Positions 37,525 to 47,333 of a stretch of DNA of 64,000 bases are shown here, piece after piece. Both the position numbers and the translations under genes were made by a program. Source of the DNA: Aphanomyces cochlioides. Lineage: Eukaryota > Oomycota > Saprolegniomycetes > Saprolegniales > Verrucalvaceae. A model generated the notes under the pieces. It had not been told where the DNA came from, did not search any database, and saw only the letters and a list, made by a program, of their open reading frames with translations. Each line of letters begins with the position of its first letter. Within the stretch, counting starts at the first letter, position 1. The DNA lies in contig JAHQRK010000001.1 of NCBI GenBank assembly GCA_019828595.1, positions 1,798,001 to 1,862,000 on the forward strand, in the 5' to 3' direction.

Positions 37525-39128
37525 CGTCAAACGGGGCGTTGAAATCGGGGTATGATTGCAGCGTAGATTGTGCCACCATCAGTTTCACTTGTTCAAAAGC
37601 TTACTTCGCTTGCTTTGTCCACACGAAGTTTTGTTTGTCCGACGTCAAAGCAGTCAATGGAGCCATAATAGGCGCCCTCTTTGGCCACAAGTCGCGATAG
37701 TAGTTCACCATTCCCACCAACTGCCTGACTTGTTTTCTGTTTGTAGTCGGGCTCAAGTTCAGGATAGCCTTCACTTTCTTTTCTTGAGGGCGAATGCCAT
37801 CGTTTGTCAGATGGGACCCAAGATAATCAACCTCCTCGGCGCACAATTTTGACTTCTGCCAGTGTGCAACAACCCCCCAGCAATCATTCGTTGCAATACC
37901 ACTCGCAAATGTTCCACGTGATCATCCCATGTATTTGACACCACCAACAAATCGTCCAGGTATATGTAAACTAACTCCAAGTCTCCAAACAAGCATGACA
38001 TTGCAGCTTGGAACTCATCGGGTGCACAAGCAATGCCCATCGGTAATCGACAGTACCGATATTTGCCAAAAGGTAAGATAATTGCGGTGCAATCTCGGCT
38101 GGACGGGTCTAACGTTCTTGCGTAGTATCCCATTATCAAGTCAAAGGCAGACCGATACCGATAGGGAGTGTATTGCATTGTTCGCATCATGTCGGGAATT
38201 TTTGGCAGTGTGAATGGACAACGAGCCACCAAGCGATTTAGTTTCCGAAAGTCCGACACCAGTCTCACGGTTCCATTCTTCTTGGGAACGATAAATGTTG
38301 GCGCAGCCCATGGTGAGCTAACACACGGTTCGAGTACTTCCAAGTCCACGAGACGTTTGACTTCCGCTTTGGTAGCTGCCATGTGAATTTGTGGTATCGG
38401 GTACGCCCGGAGAGCAATTGGTTTGGCGTTTGGTTTCATTGGTATGATGTAGGGGTCCATAGCCAGCGTGCCAATAGAGCCCTCGAAAGCCTTTCTGCAG
38501 TCGTTCAACAGAGCCCGCAGCTCTTGCCTTTGCTCTTCACCCAAATGCAGTGGTATCATTTCGTCAAATTCTGGTGGGGTATAGTCTCCTTTCTTTTCAA
38601 AAGTTTCAATCGTTTCCATAGCGCAAGCAGCAGTGGCTTTCATAGACAGTGCGATGCCTTCCCATTCAATTGATAATGACTTGAAGTCTAGAACCATCCC
38701 TTGTGCTACGAGGAAATCAAGCCCAAATATAATGTCGTGCAGTAAGTCATCCGCGACGTTGCATGTTTTCTGACACGTTCGCGTAGCCGAAAAGTCAAGC
38801 AACTGGAAGGCCATGTCCACCTGCCCCTTTGTTTCCCATGATTTCCCATCAGCATTGAGTATCGGGTTGTCGATGTCGTATCAATTTGTTCCGTCAACAC
38901 CCACTTCGAGTGGATCGCAGTTTTGGTACACCCAGAGTCGAGGAGCCCCTTAATGATTTGGTTGTCCCGGTTCACCAGTTTCACGTCCATCAGCAAGCGG
39001 ATGTGTTGAATGTCCGTAGTGGTTGCGGCGCTTGCCATGTTGTATACTCTATTGGTCTCACTGACTTCGTCGTCCATTTCCAATTGCAAGACGGCGCTTC
39101 GTTCATTTCCGGATGTATTGAATCTCAC
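37525..39128 (-). pseudogene. Gypsy protease and reverse transcriptase segment, broken
   Basis: The retroviral-type aspartic protease motif LLDSGCTKTAIHSK lies at ~38920. The reverse transcriptase follows with VPKKNGTVRLVSDFRKLN, FGKYRYCRLPMGIACAP and the catalytic YIYLDDLLV at ~37950-37975. Frame is lost near 38880 (before the ILNADGKSWETKGQ segment) and near 37858, where CACAC appears in place of CAC and the adjacent frame gives LCAEEVDYLGSHLTNDG. A TAA at 37601-37603 precedes AFEQVKLMVAQS. Too damaged to be translated whole. Confidence 0.85.
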
Positions 39129-39157
39129 CTTCCGTACATGAGTCCCTTTTTGTTCAC

Positions 39158-39793
39158 TTATGTTAACATTCTTTGGATTATCAGGCCAGTTGCAGTCTTT
39201 GCTGTTGTGGTTTCGAGCCGCCGACGAGCCTTGTTCATTGCAAAAGCGGCAAAATCTTTCAGTCCATCCGCTAATTTTGTCTCATTTTTTCCGTTTGGGT
39301 CCTTCGTTTGTTTGTTTGGTTTGTTTTGTGAATGTCTATTTTGGGGCTCAGTTGTGGCGCCATCACTGTGTTTTGACTTGCTTTGTCGGTTGCGAAGATT
39401 GTTTTTGTAAGCAATGGATGCCTCACATTCGATAAATGAAGCTTCCAACTCTTGCAGTCCATTGAACGTTCTTGCACCATATCGGTCTCGGTGCATGAAT
39501 AAAAGCTCATGGTCCATTGATTCCATGTACATATCTTGTATTTCTTGATGGTTCAAAGGTTGATTCTCACCATCTTGTAGAATGTCAAACATGTACACAT
39601 ATTCCATGAAGTCATTGGTGAAGTCCACAACAGATTTGGATCCCTTTGTCAAGTTTCGCAATCGTTCTCGTAGCAATTGACGAGTTCCCAATGGGCAAAA
39701 TACTCTGGTCAATGCTGAGAGTCCAGCAAGAACACTCTCTCCTGGTCTTGGTTCTCCTTGCTGAGGTGCCTCAGCTGTAACAACGTATCTCAA
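39158..39793 (-). pseudogene. Gypsy Gag segment, N-terminally truncated
   Basis: A gag-type segment containing LRERLRNLTKGSKSVVDFTNDFMEY, followed by a charged, glutamine/asparagine-rich tail. No ATG and no clear zinc knuckle are visible, and a TGA lies just upstream in frame. This marks the 5' limit of recognisable element sequence. Assignment rests on the retrotransposon-gag pattern and its position next to the protease. Confidence 0.65.
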
Positions 39794-40200
39794 ATGATCA
39801 GTGCGCAGAAGCAGAGATACAGTAATCCTTCAAAGTCTCGTTGCAGGTGAGATTGCGCTGAACATGGACCGCTTGGAGCATTAATTGTACTCTCTTACCT
39901 CAAAGATGTGGCAAACTATCGTGATCCAGAATGTAGACGGTAACGGCTTCGGTCTTTATGAATTAGATGGCAATGAGATGAGGTCATTGTAGTGAAATTC
40001 GGCATCATGCAGCGCAATGCTCACTGTCGACTATGATTTGAACGCTGCACCTCGGCGAACGCGGATAAAAACGGAGATAGATAGAGAACAGCTTCGATTC
40101 TTCCCAGCATCACCACAAAGAGCCAACGAATAGACTCTCGCATGTCATCTCGACTACGAGTGATGGAATTTTACAACAGTGTATTGAATGATTCAATAGT
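39794..40200. other. Non-coding spacer
   Basis: Nothing recognisable between the gag remnant and the end of the first antiporter gene; no LTR copy was found here. Confidence 0.4.
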
Positions 40201-41484
40201 CTAATCTCCATCTCCTAGTTCCATCTCGAGAAGAGCGACGCCGATCAAGCAGTAGAGCGTCAGGAGCATCGCACCTTCGAGCCAATTTGACGTGCCATTT
40301 GAAATGATGGCGTAGACAATCACGATGCTGATGACATACGTGACGGCATCGAATGTTGGGAATGCCAAAGTCATGGGTTGGCCCATGATCCAGCCGGCAA
40401 TGACGCAAAATGGCACGACGAAAAGCGAGATTTGTGTCGCGCTACCAACTGCAACACCCAAGGCAAGCTCCATGTTGTTCTTGAGAGCCACCTTGATGGC
40501 CGTGACGTGCTCGACAGCATTGCCGACAATGGGAAGGAGGATAATACCGACAAAGGAACGATTGATGTCAGCCTTCTCGGTAAAACCATCCACCGAAGCA
40601 ACGAGAAATTCGGAGGACACGGAGACGAGAGCAGTGGAGACAGCGAGGACCGCCAAGCTCGTCCAAAATGACATGGGTGGTTCATCTTCTTCTTCGACGT
40701 CCGCTTCGGTCTCCGTAGCGTCTTCGACTGTCGGAGGTGTTCGATGGGTGTAGAGTTGGAAGAGCAACAACTGCAAGTACATGAGGATCAAAAAGATGGC
40801 AGAGATGCGGGAAATGGTGAGCACCTCTTGTTTCCTCGCCGATTCTTCAATGTCTGCATGTTGATAATACGTCGGGACCAACATGGCAAAGCTCGTGACG
40901 AAGAGGAGCGACATGTTGGTCGCAGCGTTGCGGCCGCTGAATGAGGATTCTGACGCACCGCCGACGTGGGAGGCAATGAAACAGCATCCAAGCACCAAGA
41001 GGAGATTCGAGAGCATGGAACCGAGAAGAGAACTTTGTACGAGTGCGATTTCTCCTTTCTTCAGCGCAAAGACAGCGATAATGACTTCGACTGCATTTCC
41101 GAACGTCGCGTTGATGAGACCGCCAATCGTGTCGCCGCAGTGCTCCGCGAGCGATTCTGTCGCCTCGCCAAGCAGGTTGGCCAGTGGCATCATGGCGAGG
41201 AAATTAAGCACAAAGATTGGTACATCGCCCCACTTGTCAAAGTACGACCACGCTGCGACTGGAATGAAGAAGAGGAAGAGATTGAGGTAGCTGCTCAAGA
41301 GCAAGTCGACCACGACGCGGCATTGACTCTTCGTCTTCCGGATTGGCTTTTGCGCTTCTTCCAGCACTTCGACAGACTTGACAGTGGACACCTCTGATGC
41401 GCGTCGAGTCGCTTCCACGTCATTTTGAATCGTCTGGCTCGATCCACGGAGGAACTTCTGCGCCTCCTGCGTCCGCGCCGCCAT
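40201..41484 (-). CDS. Ca2+/H+ antiporter of the CAX/VCX1 family, copy 1
   Basis: Exchanges cytosolic Ca2+ for H+ across an acidic organelle membrane (vacuole-type) in known CAX families. One exon, 427 aa, ATG at 41484. After a hydrophilic N-terminus of ~60 aa come about 11 membrane segments. Both copies of the diagnostic motif are present: GLINATFGNAVEVIIA in the first half and LPIVGNAVEHVTAIKVA in the second, each with the transport Glu. An acidic loop (TETEADVEEEDEP) separates the halves, as in CAX proteins. A paralogue lies directly upstream in the same orientation, suggesting tandem duplication. Ion preference cannot be read from sequence. Confidence 0.93.
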   Translation of the reverse strand: MAARTQEAQKFLRGSSQTIQNDVEATRRASEVSTVKSVEVLEEAQKPIRKTKSQCRVVVDLLLSSYLNLFLFFIPVAAWSYFDKWGDVPIFVLNFLAMMPLANLLGEATESLAEHCGDTIGGLINATFGNAVEVIIAVFALKKGEIALVQSSLLGSMLSNLLLVLGCCFIASHVGGASESSFSGRNAATNMSLLFVTSFAMLVPTYYQHADIEESARKQEVLTISRISAIFLILMYLQLLLFQLYTHRTPPTVEDATETEADVEEEDEPPMSFWTSLAVLAVSTALVSVSSEFLVASVDGFTEKADINRSFVGIILLPIVGNAVEHVTAIKVALKNNMELALGVAVGSATQISLFVVPFCVIAGWIMGQPMTLAFPTFDAVTYVISIVIVYAIISNGTSNWLEGAMLLTLYCLIGVALLEMELGDGD

Positions 41485-41581
41485 ATCCTACGAAGTAGTC
41501 GAGAGCGTAATTCGAACAAGTGAATCTTGATCCAATGAGGTCGCCGTCACCCGACAGCATCTTCGAACTTCGGTTGGCCAC

Positions 41582-42019
41582 GTGCAATTGACACGGTCGG
41601 CGCTCAAACACCGCCGCAAGCAGTGCAATTCACGCGCTCATTACTCCATCTATCAGGGTTTGTCTTCCTTGCCGTCTACGATTCCTGTCGGCGTCGCTAG
41701 ATCCCGTGAAGCTTGTATCCACAATAAGTCGAAGTTCGAAGAAGAGGACTTTCATGACACTGGATTGGATGCGGCAAGTCAACGTGCCCACGACAGAGGA
41801 GGATCGCTCGTCCATGGAAGTTGGATCGAAGGGTGGCGTGTCTATGGCCGCGGGAATGGACAGCCTGCACTCCAAACAACAGCAGTGTGGGCTTCCCGCT
41901 TGAGTGAAATTGACGGACTTGACTTTCTCATACAAATGATGCATGAGATGGAGCTTGAAGCTCAGGAGAATGAGATCCCTTCGTGGCTGGAGAGGACGCA
42001 ACTCTTCCACGAATTGTGA
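41582..42019 (+). CDS. Uncertain small ORF between the antiporter genes
   Basis: A 145-codon open frame without a starting ATG. Its last 45 codons (LSEIDGLDFLIQMMHEMELE...) look protein-like and acidic. The preceding part looks better in another frame (MTLDWMRQVNVPTTEEDRSS from 41751), which would require a frameshift. It may be a small gene or chance. No homology recognised. Confidence 0.2.
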   Translation: MQLTRSALKHRRKQCNSRAHYSIYQGLSSLPSTIPVGVARSREACIHNKSKFEEEDFHDTGLDAASQRAHDRGGSLVHGSWIEGWRVYGRGNGQPALQTTAVWASRLSEIDGLDFLIQMMHEMELEAQENEIPSWLERTQLFHEL

Positions 42020-42314
42020 TCTGCTTAGCGCAAAGGATGTCGATGTATTGTGAGGATAGTTTGACATGAACCAACCATTGTTGGCAAGAATAGTCTCATG
42101 ATCGTCGCCTTGAAATTTTTTCGCTGGACATGGTGACTGCTAAACGAGATGCATTTGAGCGATGTCTGCGTGGTCTCTGAGGATGCAGAAACGTCAAATA
42201 AATCTCTCTACCCAACTTGCCTGGCATGTCGTTCCGTCTCTCTCACGTCGGGAAGCAACGATAGCTTTCAATTGATAAGAGTCTAGGTGTTCTATTACAG
42301 TATATCTTTCTCAA
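42020..42314. other. Non-coding spacer between the two antiporter genes
   Basis: About 300 bp with no recognisable gene or repeat between the uncertain small ORF and the stop of the second antiporter. Confidence 0.4.
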
Positions 42315-43685
42315 CTACACATGGATCCACAGGAGAGCCGCGGCGATGAGCGCATAGATGGTCAAGAGCATCGAGCCTTCGAGCCAATGCGATTTGCCGT
42401 CCACAATGATGGCGTAGACGATGACAACGCTCGTAACATAAGTCACTGCTTCGAAGGTTGGGAACGCCAAAGTCATGGGTTGGTCCAACAACCAACCTGC
42501 GAGAACAGTCACGGGCACGACAAACAGAGAGATCTGGGTGGCACTTCCGACGGCAACACCCATGGCCAGTTCCATCTTTTGCTTGAGAGCAACACGCACA
42601 GCGGTAAGATGTTCGACGGCATTGCCGACGACTGGTAAGATAATAATCCCCACAAACGACTTGCTCACGTTGAACGAAGTGACAAAGCCATCGAGAGATG
42701 CCACAAGGTATTCCGACGAGATCGAGACGAGCACTGTTGCCAACGCTAAGACAATCATACCATGCGTGAGTGTCATGCGGGTGTCTTCTTCATCTTCACC
42801 ATCGTCGTCTTCGCCATCAGAGGGTTCAAACAAGTGAGCGTGGGTCTTGATTTGAAAGTAGAGCAATTGGCCGTACATGAGGAGCAAGAATGTCGCTGCA
42901 ATGCGAGAAAGACCAAGCACAGTCGCTTGTGTTTCTGGTTCTTCCGTGAATGTCGTGTATTGGTAGTATGATGGAACGAGCATGGCAAACGCAGAGACCA
43001 TAAGCAGCGAAGAATTAGCTGAAGCTCCCGTCTCGTTGAATTTAGAGACTTTTTGAGTCACTCCACCGGCCATGAAGCAGCAACCGAGCACGAGGAGCAA
43101 ATTTGAAAGGATCGAACCGAGAAGGGAGGCTTGGACGACGGCGATTTGGCCATCTTGGAGCGCAAAAATAGCAATGATCACTTCGACAGCATTGCCAAAC
43201 GTAGCATTGACGAGTCCGCCAATTGTGTCGCCGGCATGGAACGCAACATCTTCCGTGGCGTCCCCGATAATTTTGGCAAGCGGAATCATCGCAAGGAAAT
43301 TGAGTCCAAAGACGATTGAGTCACCCCAGGCGCCATAATGTGACCAAACCGCAAATGGAAAGCACACAAGGAGTAAATTGAGGTAGCTCCCGACAATAAC
43401 GTCATAGAGCGTGTGGAGCAACGAAAGCGTGGCTTGTGTTTTGGGCGGAAGCATTGGAGAGGTTTCTTTAGGAGTCGTCGCGATACTTGCTTTCGCGTCA
43501 CTCTCCAATACAACAGACCGAGCACTGCTATAACGGCGCTCCGCATTCACTCTTCCTTGGCTTTGCGTAGCATTTCTCCCCAGGGATGTCTTCCTCACGT
43601 GCAAGAACGTAGAATGCCACGGACAATGACCCCCAACTCGACCAGGCAAAGGTGTGTAACTTCGAAATTGTGCGGTGGAAACCAT
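42315..43685 (-). CDS. Ca2+/H+ antiporter of the CAX/VCX1 family, copy 2
   Basis: Paralogue of the neighbouring antiporter: GLVNATFGNAVEVIIAIFAL, then an acidic loop (SDGEDDDGEDEED), then LPVVGNAVEHLTAVRVAL, with the same membrane layout. Single exon. The first ATG is at 43685 (MVSTAQFRSYTPLPGRV), giving 456 aa. Its N-terminal ~90 residues are rich in Ser/Arg with few acids and could be a targeting extension. A later ATG (MLPPKTQAT) would give a start like copy 1. The ATG overlaps the TTATCCGGATAA palindrome, so transcription may begin downstream and favour the later start. Confidence 0.9.
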   Translation of the reverse strand: MVSTAQFRSYTPLPGRVGGHCPWHSTFLHVRKTSLGRNATQSQGRVNAERRYSSARSVVLESDAKASIATTPKETSPMLPPKTQATLSLLHTLYDVIVGSYLNLLLVCFPFAVWSHYGAWGDSIVFGLNFLAMIPLAKIIGDATEDVAFHAGDTIGGLVNATFGNAVEVIIAIFALQDGQIAVVQASLLGSILSNLLLVLGCCFMAGGVTQKVSKFNETGASANSSLLMVSAFAMLVPSYYQYTTFTEEPETQATVLGLSRIAATFLLLMYGQLLYFQIKTHAHLFEPSDGEDDDGEDEEDTRMTLTHGMIVLALATVLVSISSEYLVASLDGFVTSFNVSKSFVGIIILPVVGNAVEHLTAVRVALKQKMELAMGVAVGSATQISLFVVPVTVLAGWLLDQPMTLAFPTFEAVTYVTSVVIVYAIIVDGKSHWLEGSMLLTIYALIAAALLWIHV

Positions 43686-43696
43686 TATCCGGATAA
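43685..43696. promoter_or_regulatory. TTATCCGGATAA palindrome at the antiporter 2 start
   Basis: A perfect 12-bp palindrome overlapping the first base of the candidate ATG. It belongs to a recurrent motif set; a second partial copy, ATCCGGATAA, lies at 43846-43855. Confidence 0.45.
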
Positions 43697-43931
43697 CCGC
43701 GGGGCCATTCACCTCATCGAATCTTCGCAATGCAAGCTATCTATCCAAGCGTTGTTGCATGAAGCACTGTAGACACGTTCTTGAGCATGTCTGGAGATGC
43801 AAGATCTCATCCATATCCTCATGAAGTGATCGCAAGTTGGCACCCATCCGGATAACGTGACAACAAGTTAACGAGTCGCGCATGGCCGCATGGAATGGAA
43901 AACATCAGGTGAGGAAACCTCTGACAAAGCA

Positions 43932-44986
43932 TTACACAGACGGGAAGCGACCAAGATGCCATGGAGGAATCAGTCGGAACTGACCGGGATTCACTCGCTT
44001 TGTCGAGAAATTCACCGCGTTATGTTCAGCTACGAAAGGGCGTCCTCCAAGTTTGGAGGTTGGTATACTTAAAGTATCACTTTTTTGTATTTTCAGCGCA
44101 AAGAAAGTTTGATATATCATCCAACCTTGGAGTGGAGAAAGATGGCGAGATTCGATGAGAACGTGGCCCACTGCAGACTGGAGGCGGTGAATCTCCGCGT
44201 TCAACTGTGCATTGTAGAGCTGAATGTCTGATGCCATTGGGGCAAACGTCTCTGACTCCTTCATCTTGCGACTGGTGCCAATGCTCACACTGACAATGGG
44301 GCGTCAATAAGGTTGATGCTGGTGGGTCGCATTCGCCACTTTAGATGTGGGTCTCTACCGAGTACTCCCCCCGACGTCTTGGTGTTCCGGGTAGTTTGAA
44401 AGGTTGTGGACCGTATCGTAACGCCGTATTTTGTTTTGATGCCATTGCAAACGATCAGACGCCTTTGCACTTCGTTGAAATTTCTTGCTGCTCCCATGAG
44501 TCAATGACGACAGCAACTCCTTGCTCAGCGAAACCACTCTTTCTCAACGTTTCCTTGAATTTTGCATCCTGTTCCTCTGCTCAATTTCCCCTCTGATTAG
44601 CTGAATGTCTTGTTCACTGACTGTTGCGTCCGGCATAAACACCGAGATATACTGCCTGAACTTTGCCCGGCACGTGGAATGCCAGCTCTGACATCCATCC
44701 TGCCTCCAGCAATTTCAACGTCAAGGGGAAACTAAGGGGAAGTCGTCGTGCAACGTCCAACTTGGTTATCGGCAGCTTGAGCTTCTCTATTATATGCTTC
44801 GCCAGCTCCTTTCTCAAAGACCTGCTTTTGGCGTTGAATAGATTTCAAAAGTATCAATACCTTACTTGCGACTCCACTTTGAGATGTTTCAAGCACTCAA
44901 TCACCTCGCAGTACTGCCAAGTAGTTGTAAGAGCGCCAGCGGAAGGAATTCCATGCAATCGGACGCTGTCGCATGAACTCCGTCAT
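43932..44986 (-). CDS. Unresolved multi-exon minus-strand gene
   Basis: I do not recognise the product. An ATG at 44986 (MTEFMRQRPIAWNSFRW) lies 61 bp from the TTATCCGGATAA palindrome, shared with the divergent NDUFB10-like gene. Protein-like segments follow on the same strand: RKELAKHIIEKLKLPITKLD...HVPGKVQA, then after an 84-nt candidate intron DAKFKETLRKSGFAEQGVAV. Further on there is a helical stretch, MASDIQLYNAQLNAEIHRLQ, that may belong to a separate 3' exon or gene. Introns cannot be fixed by eye; one solution needs an 11-nt exon. Treat the span as a candidate locus, not a model. Confidence 0.35.
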
Positions 44987-45046
44987 GAACGCCGACTGCC
45001 CTCAATCAAGATACACTTCAAGTTGAAGTCTTTCGACAGACCAAGT

Positions 45047-45058
45047 TTATCCGGATAA
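45047..45058. promoter_or_regulatory. TTATCCGGATAA palindrome in a divergent promoter
   Basis: A perfect palindrome 51 bp upstream of the NDUFB10-like ATG (45109) and 61 bp upstream of the minus-strand candidate ATG (44986). It is placed as a bidirectional element would be. Confidence 0.5.
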
Positions 45059-45108
45059 TCCGTATACGAGGACAAGAGGCTATTTCCTTCTTGTGACGAC
45101 AGCATTCA

Positions 45109-45447
45109 ATGGCCGAGAACGGACAAGTTGTGCTTCCTCGCTTAGGCGAAGGCGCTGTGAGCGTCGAAAATCTCGCCGCGTTTGTCAAGGCGAAACGTGA
45201 ATTGGCTCAAGAAAAGGTGATTGCCCACCAACGAGTCAAGCTTCTCCGTGAGGAAATCGCTGAATGTTACTTGAAGAATGGCGTCAACCACTTTGTTGCA
45301 TGCAAGGTACTTCGCGAGCAATATGCAACGCTCATGAAGGATCCTTGGCTTGGCATGAAGCCCGTACGTGGGAAAGTCAACTGTACCTCTTATTGATTCT
45401 GTGACTCTGTGTAGATTAAGTTCGAAGGCCAAGAAGACGATGAATAG
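45109..45447 (+). CDS. NDUFB10: NDUFB10-like subunit of mitochondrial complex I
   Basis: A small accessory subunit of the NADH:ubiquinone oxidoreductase membrane arm. Exon 1 is 45109-45363, a 51-nt GT-AG intron follows, and exon 2 is 45415-45447, giving 95 aa. The core REEIAECYLKNGVNHFVACK matches the plant-type NDUFB10 pattern of a CYxxxGVNHxxxC segment, followed by LREQYATLMKDPWLGMKPIKF and an acidic end. The family relies on conserved cysteines here, and two are visible (in ECY and ACK). No cleavable presequence is obvious, which fits this subunit. Assignment is by remembered family pattern, not a search. Confidence 0.7.
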
Positions 45448-45554
45448 GGAATCCATGCGTCCAATTCATGCTTCGTGTGATTTCGCGCTGAAGCAGAAAA
45501 GACAATGTGTTTAACCAGTATGATTGAAAAGATGACGTGCCTTGACGCGAATTT

Positions 45555-46604
45555 TTATAAAGCTTGGTGCTGTTTGCGCGTCTTCTTTGCTCGGGCCTGT
45601 TGTATTAGATCCAAGGCTAGGGACGCGCCAAACCCGATGGGATCGCTAGCAGCAGAAATTTCTTCAACTAAGGGTGCTGTCGAGTCGACAATGTCAAACA
45701 TGTCCGATGCGGAAATATCTTCGTCGACAGAGAGAGCTCGGTTCACTGGCGGAGTTGTCAAGTGATCACGTTCATCTTTGCCACATAGTTCTTTGATGGA
45801 TTTTTGAAGAGCATCAGTGTTTGTGATAATAGCGTCTTTGACTGCTCCAATTGCCTTCTTGAGCTTAGAAGTCCTATCAGATGCAGTTTTCTTGTTCTCT
45901 CGCGCAAGTTTGACCAGGCTTGTGTTCTGTGCAAGTGATTAGTTCTGGTCAAAGTTTGTTCTCACTTCGGCAAGCAGTGATTTCACTGCAGTGGCCAAGT
46001 ATGCAACATTTTGTGTCAATTCCTTGACGTCGTTAGCTTCGGCTGCAAGCTGCTTTTCGGTTTTGACCACACGAGAAACAAGAGCACGAAATTCAGACTC
46101 ACGTTTGGCTGCTTGCTGAGCCTTAGTTGCTCGATTTGCATCCTTGATTTGCGTCTTAAGAGCTCTTTCTTCCTCTTGTCGTTTCTCTTCTGCCTGTTGT
46201 CGTTGATTCTTTTCTTGTCGACGAAGTACTTTTGCTGCATTGATTTCTTCCTGCTCTTTCTGCTTTCTAGCCTTTCTGGCCACACGTAAGGCTTCTTTTT
46301 CCTGTTCATGTTGTTGTTTCTTCTCTCGCCGCTCCATTTTTTCTGCCAGTTCTTTTTGCCTCTGATTCTCTTTAGCTTGACGCCTCTTTTGCTTCTCGAG
46401 CTCCAGTGCTTCGAGCTTTCGTTTCTTCATGTTGGTTCTCGTCATTTTCGCCTCCATATCCCTTTGTTTTTCTCGAACCAAAGTTTCGACCTTGTTGTAC
46501 ATGGTTTGCCATTCCATAGATGAATCTTCAGGAGGGTCTGCAACAGTTGTTTGCCCCTGGTTTTGTTGTGGAGGTCGAATTGATTCATTAGGTTCGCTCT
46601 CCAT
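45555..46604 (-). CDS. Coiled-coil protein, unknown function
   Basis: Two exons (46604-45966 and 45926-45555) around a 39-nt intron with a clear CTAAT branch box give about 336 aa. The ATG at 46604 begins MESEPNESIRPPQQNQ. Residues ~45-165 are an almost uninterrupted run of Lys/Arg/Glu/Gln (KQRDMEAKMTRTNMKKRKLE...), predicted as a long single helix or coiled coil. A second helical part follows (KQLAAEANDVKELTQNVAY...), then an acidic-hydrophobic C-terminus. Low-complexity composition prevents family assignment. An open stretch just upstream on the same strand (46962-46612, with YTSEDAYSQSQPGISATF) might be a 5' exon, but I could not join it in frame. Confidence 0.7.
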
Positions 46605-46612
46605 AAGTATTT

Positions 46613-47251
46613 TAGAATAGCGACTTTGAAGAAGAACTGAAAGTGGAAGGGGCTACATCAATTTCTGGTAGTGAAGTTCGCCAACTCATATGACAAACCT
46701 CGTCTTGACTGAATGTAGCGGATATCCCTGGTTGCGATTGACTATATGCATCCTCGGAAGTGTATACAGTCTGCTGCGATGAGCCAGAGTATCCTATACG
46801 AGCGAAAAGCCACAATATCGTCAGTTGTGTTATGATAACAGAGACAGAATTCCGCACGGATGGGTTGGGAAAGTTGACTTTGATAATCGTCCTGGGAGAA
46901 CATAGCTTGCTGTGGTGGTGGGGCATAATCTTCACAATTAGCACAACTATATCACATATCATGACTGGAGTATTTTACTTGTATGGCGAACTGTCGATTG
47001 AACAGTCTTTGGAGCTTGAGGTAGTCCATGATACATGTGAGGAGGCTTTGATGACAAATGTGCAGCCATTGTCCGTGGCCCATTGACCGTCGGCTCGCGT
47101 CTCCTGTTGTTTAATAGTCAATGATGTCGTTGTCATGTTTTACCGATTGTCATTCTCGAGCATTTGCGAGAGGGATACGATTTGCCTTGACATGCTTCCT
47201 TGTTGAGATGGCGCGATCTTCGCGCGCTTTTGCAAATGAGAAAAATCGAAC
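46613..47251. other. Spacer with an unassigned minus-strand open stretch
   Basis: The 46962-46612 minus frame (about 116 codons, no ATG near its start) ends eight bases before the coiled-coil ATG. Nothing else is recognised before the CCGGATAA cluster. Confidence 0.3.
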
Positions 47252-47322
47252 TTATCCGGATAACCCTCCGGTTCACCCGGATTATTTTATCCGGAATGCA
47301 TGAATGACCTTAATTCCGGATA
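47252..47322. promoter_or_regulatory. Cluster of three CCGGATAA-type motifs upstream of the ALKBH1-like gene
   Basis: TTATCCGGATAA at 47252-47263, a CCCGGATTA/TTATCCGGAAT pair at 47277-47295 and ATTCCGGATAA at 47312-47322. The last ends 11 bp before the ATG at 47334. This density upstream of a single gene is the strongest case for a regulatory role. Confidence 0.5.
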
Positions 47323-47333
47323 ACACATCAAAC

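Larger units (their letters stand above)
34497..39793 (-). mobile_element. Ty3/gypsy retrotransposon, 5'-truncated and decayed
   Basis: Minus-strand gag, protease, reverse transcriptase, RNase H and integrase segments in the gypsy order. After the integrase stop comes a purine tract (CCATGGGGGGAA on the minus strand, ~34498-34509). It is followed by TGTCATGG, the likely start of the 3' LTR, which extends left of 34497 to an undetermined point. No matching 5' LTR was seen to the right of gag. Frameshifts near 38880 and 37858 and a stop at 37601-37603 show it is dead. A Tc1-like transposon splits it at 35986-37522; removing that restores the RNase H frame. Confidence 0.85.

Noticed and set aside
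39794..40200. A 5' LTR of the gypsy element
   Set aside because: No copy of the TGTCATGG-starting 3' LTR sequence was found there; the element appears 5'-truncated.
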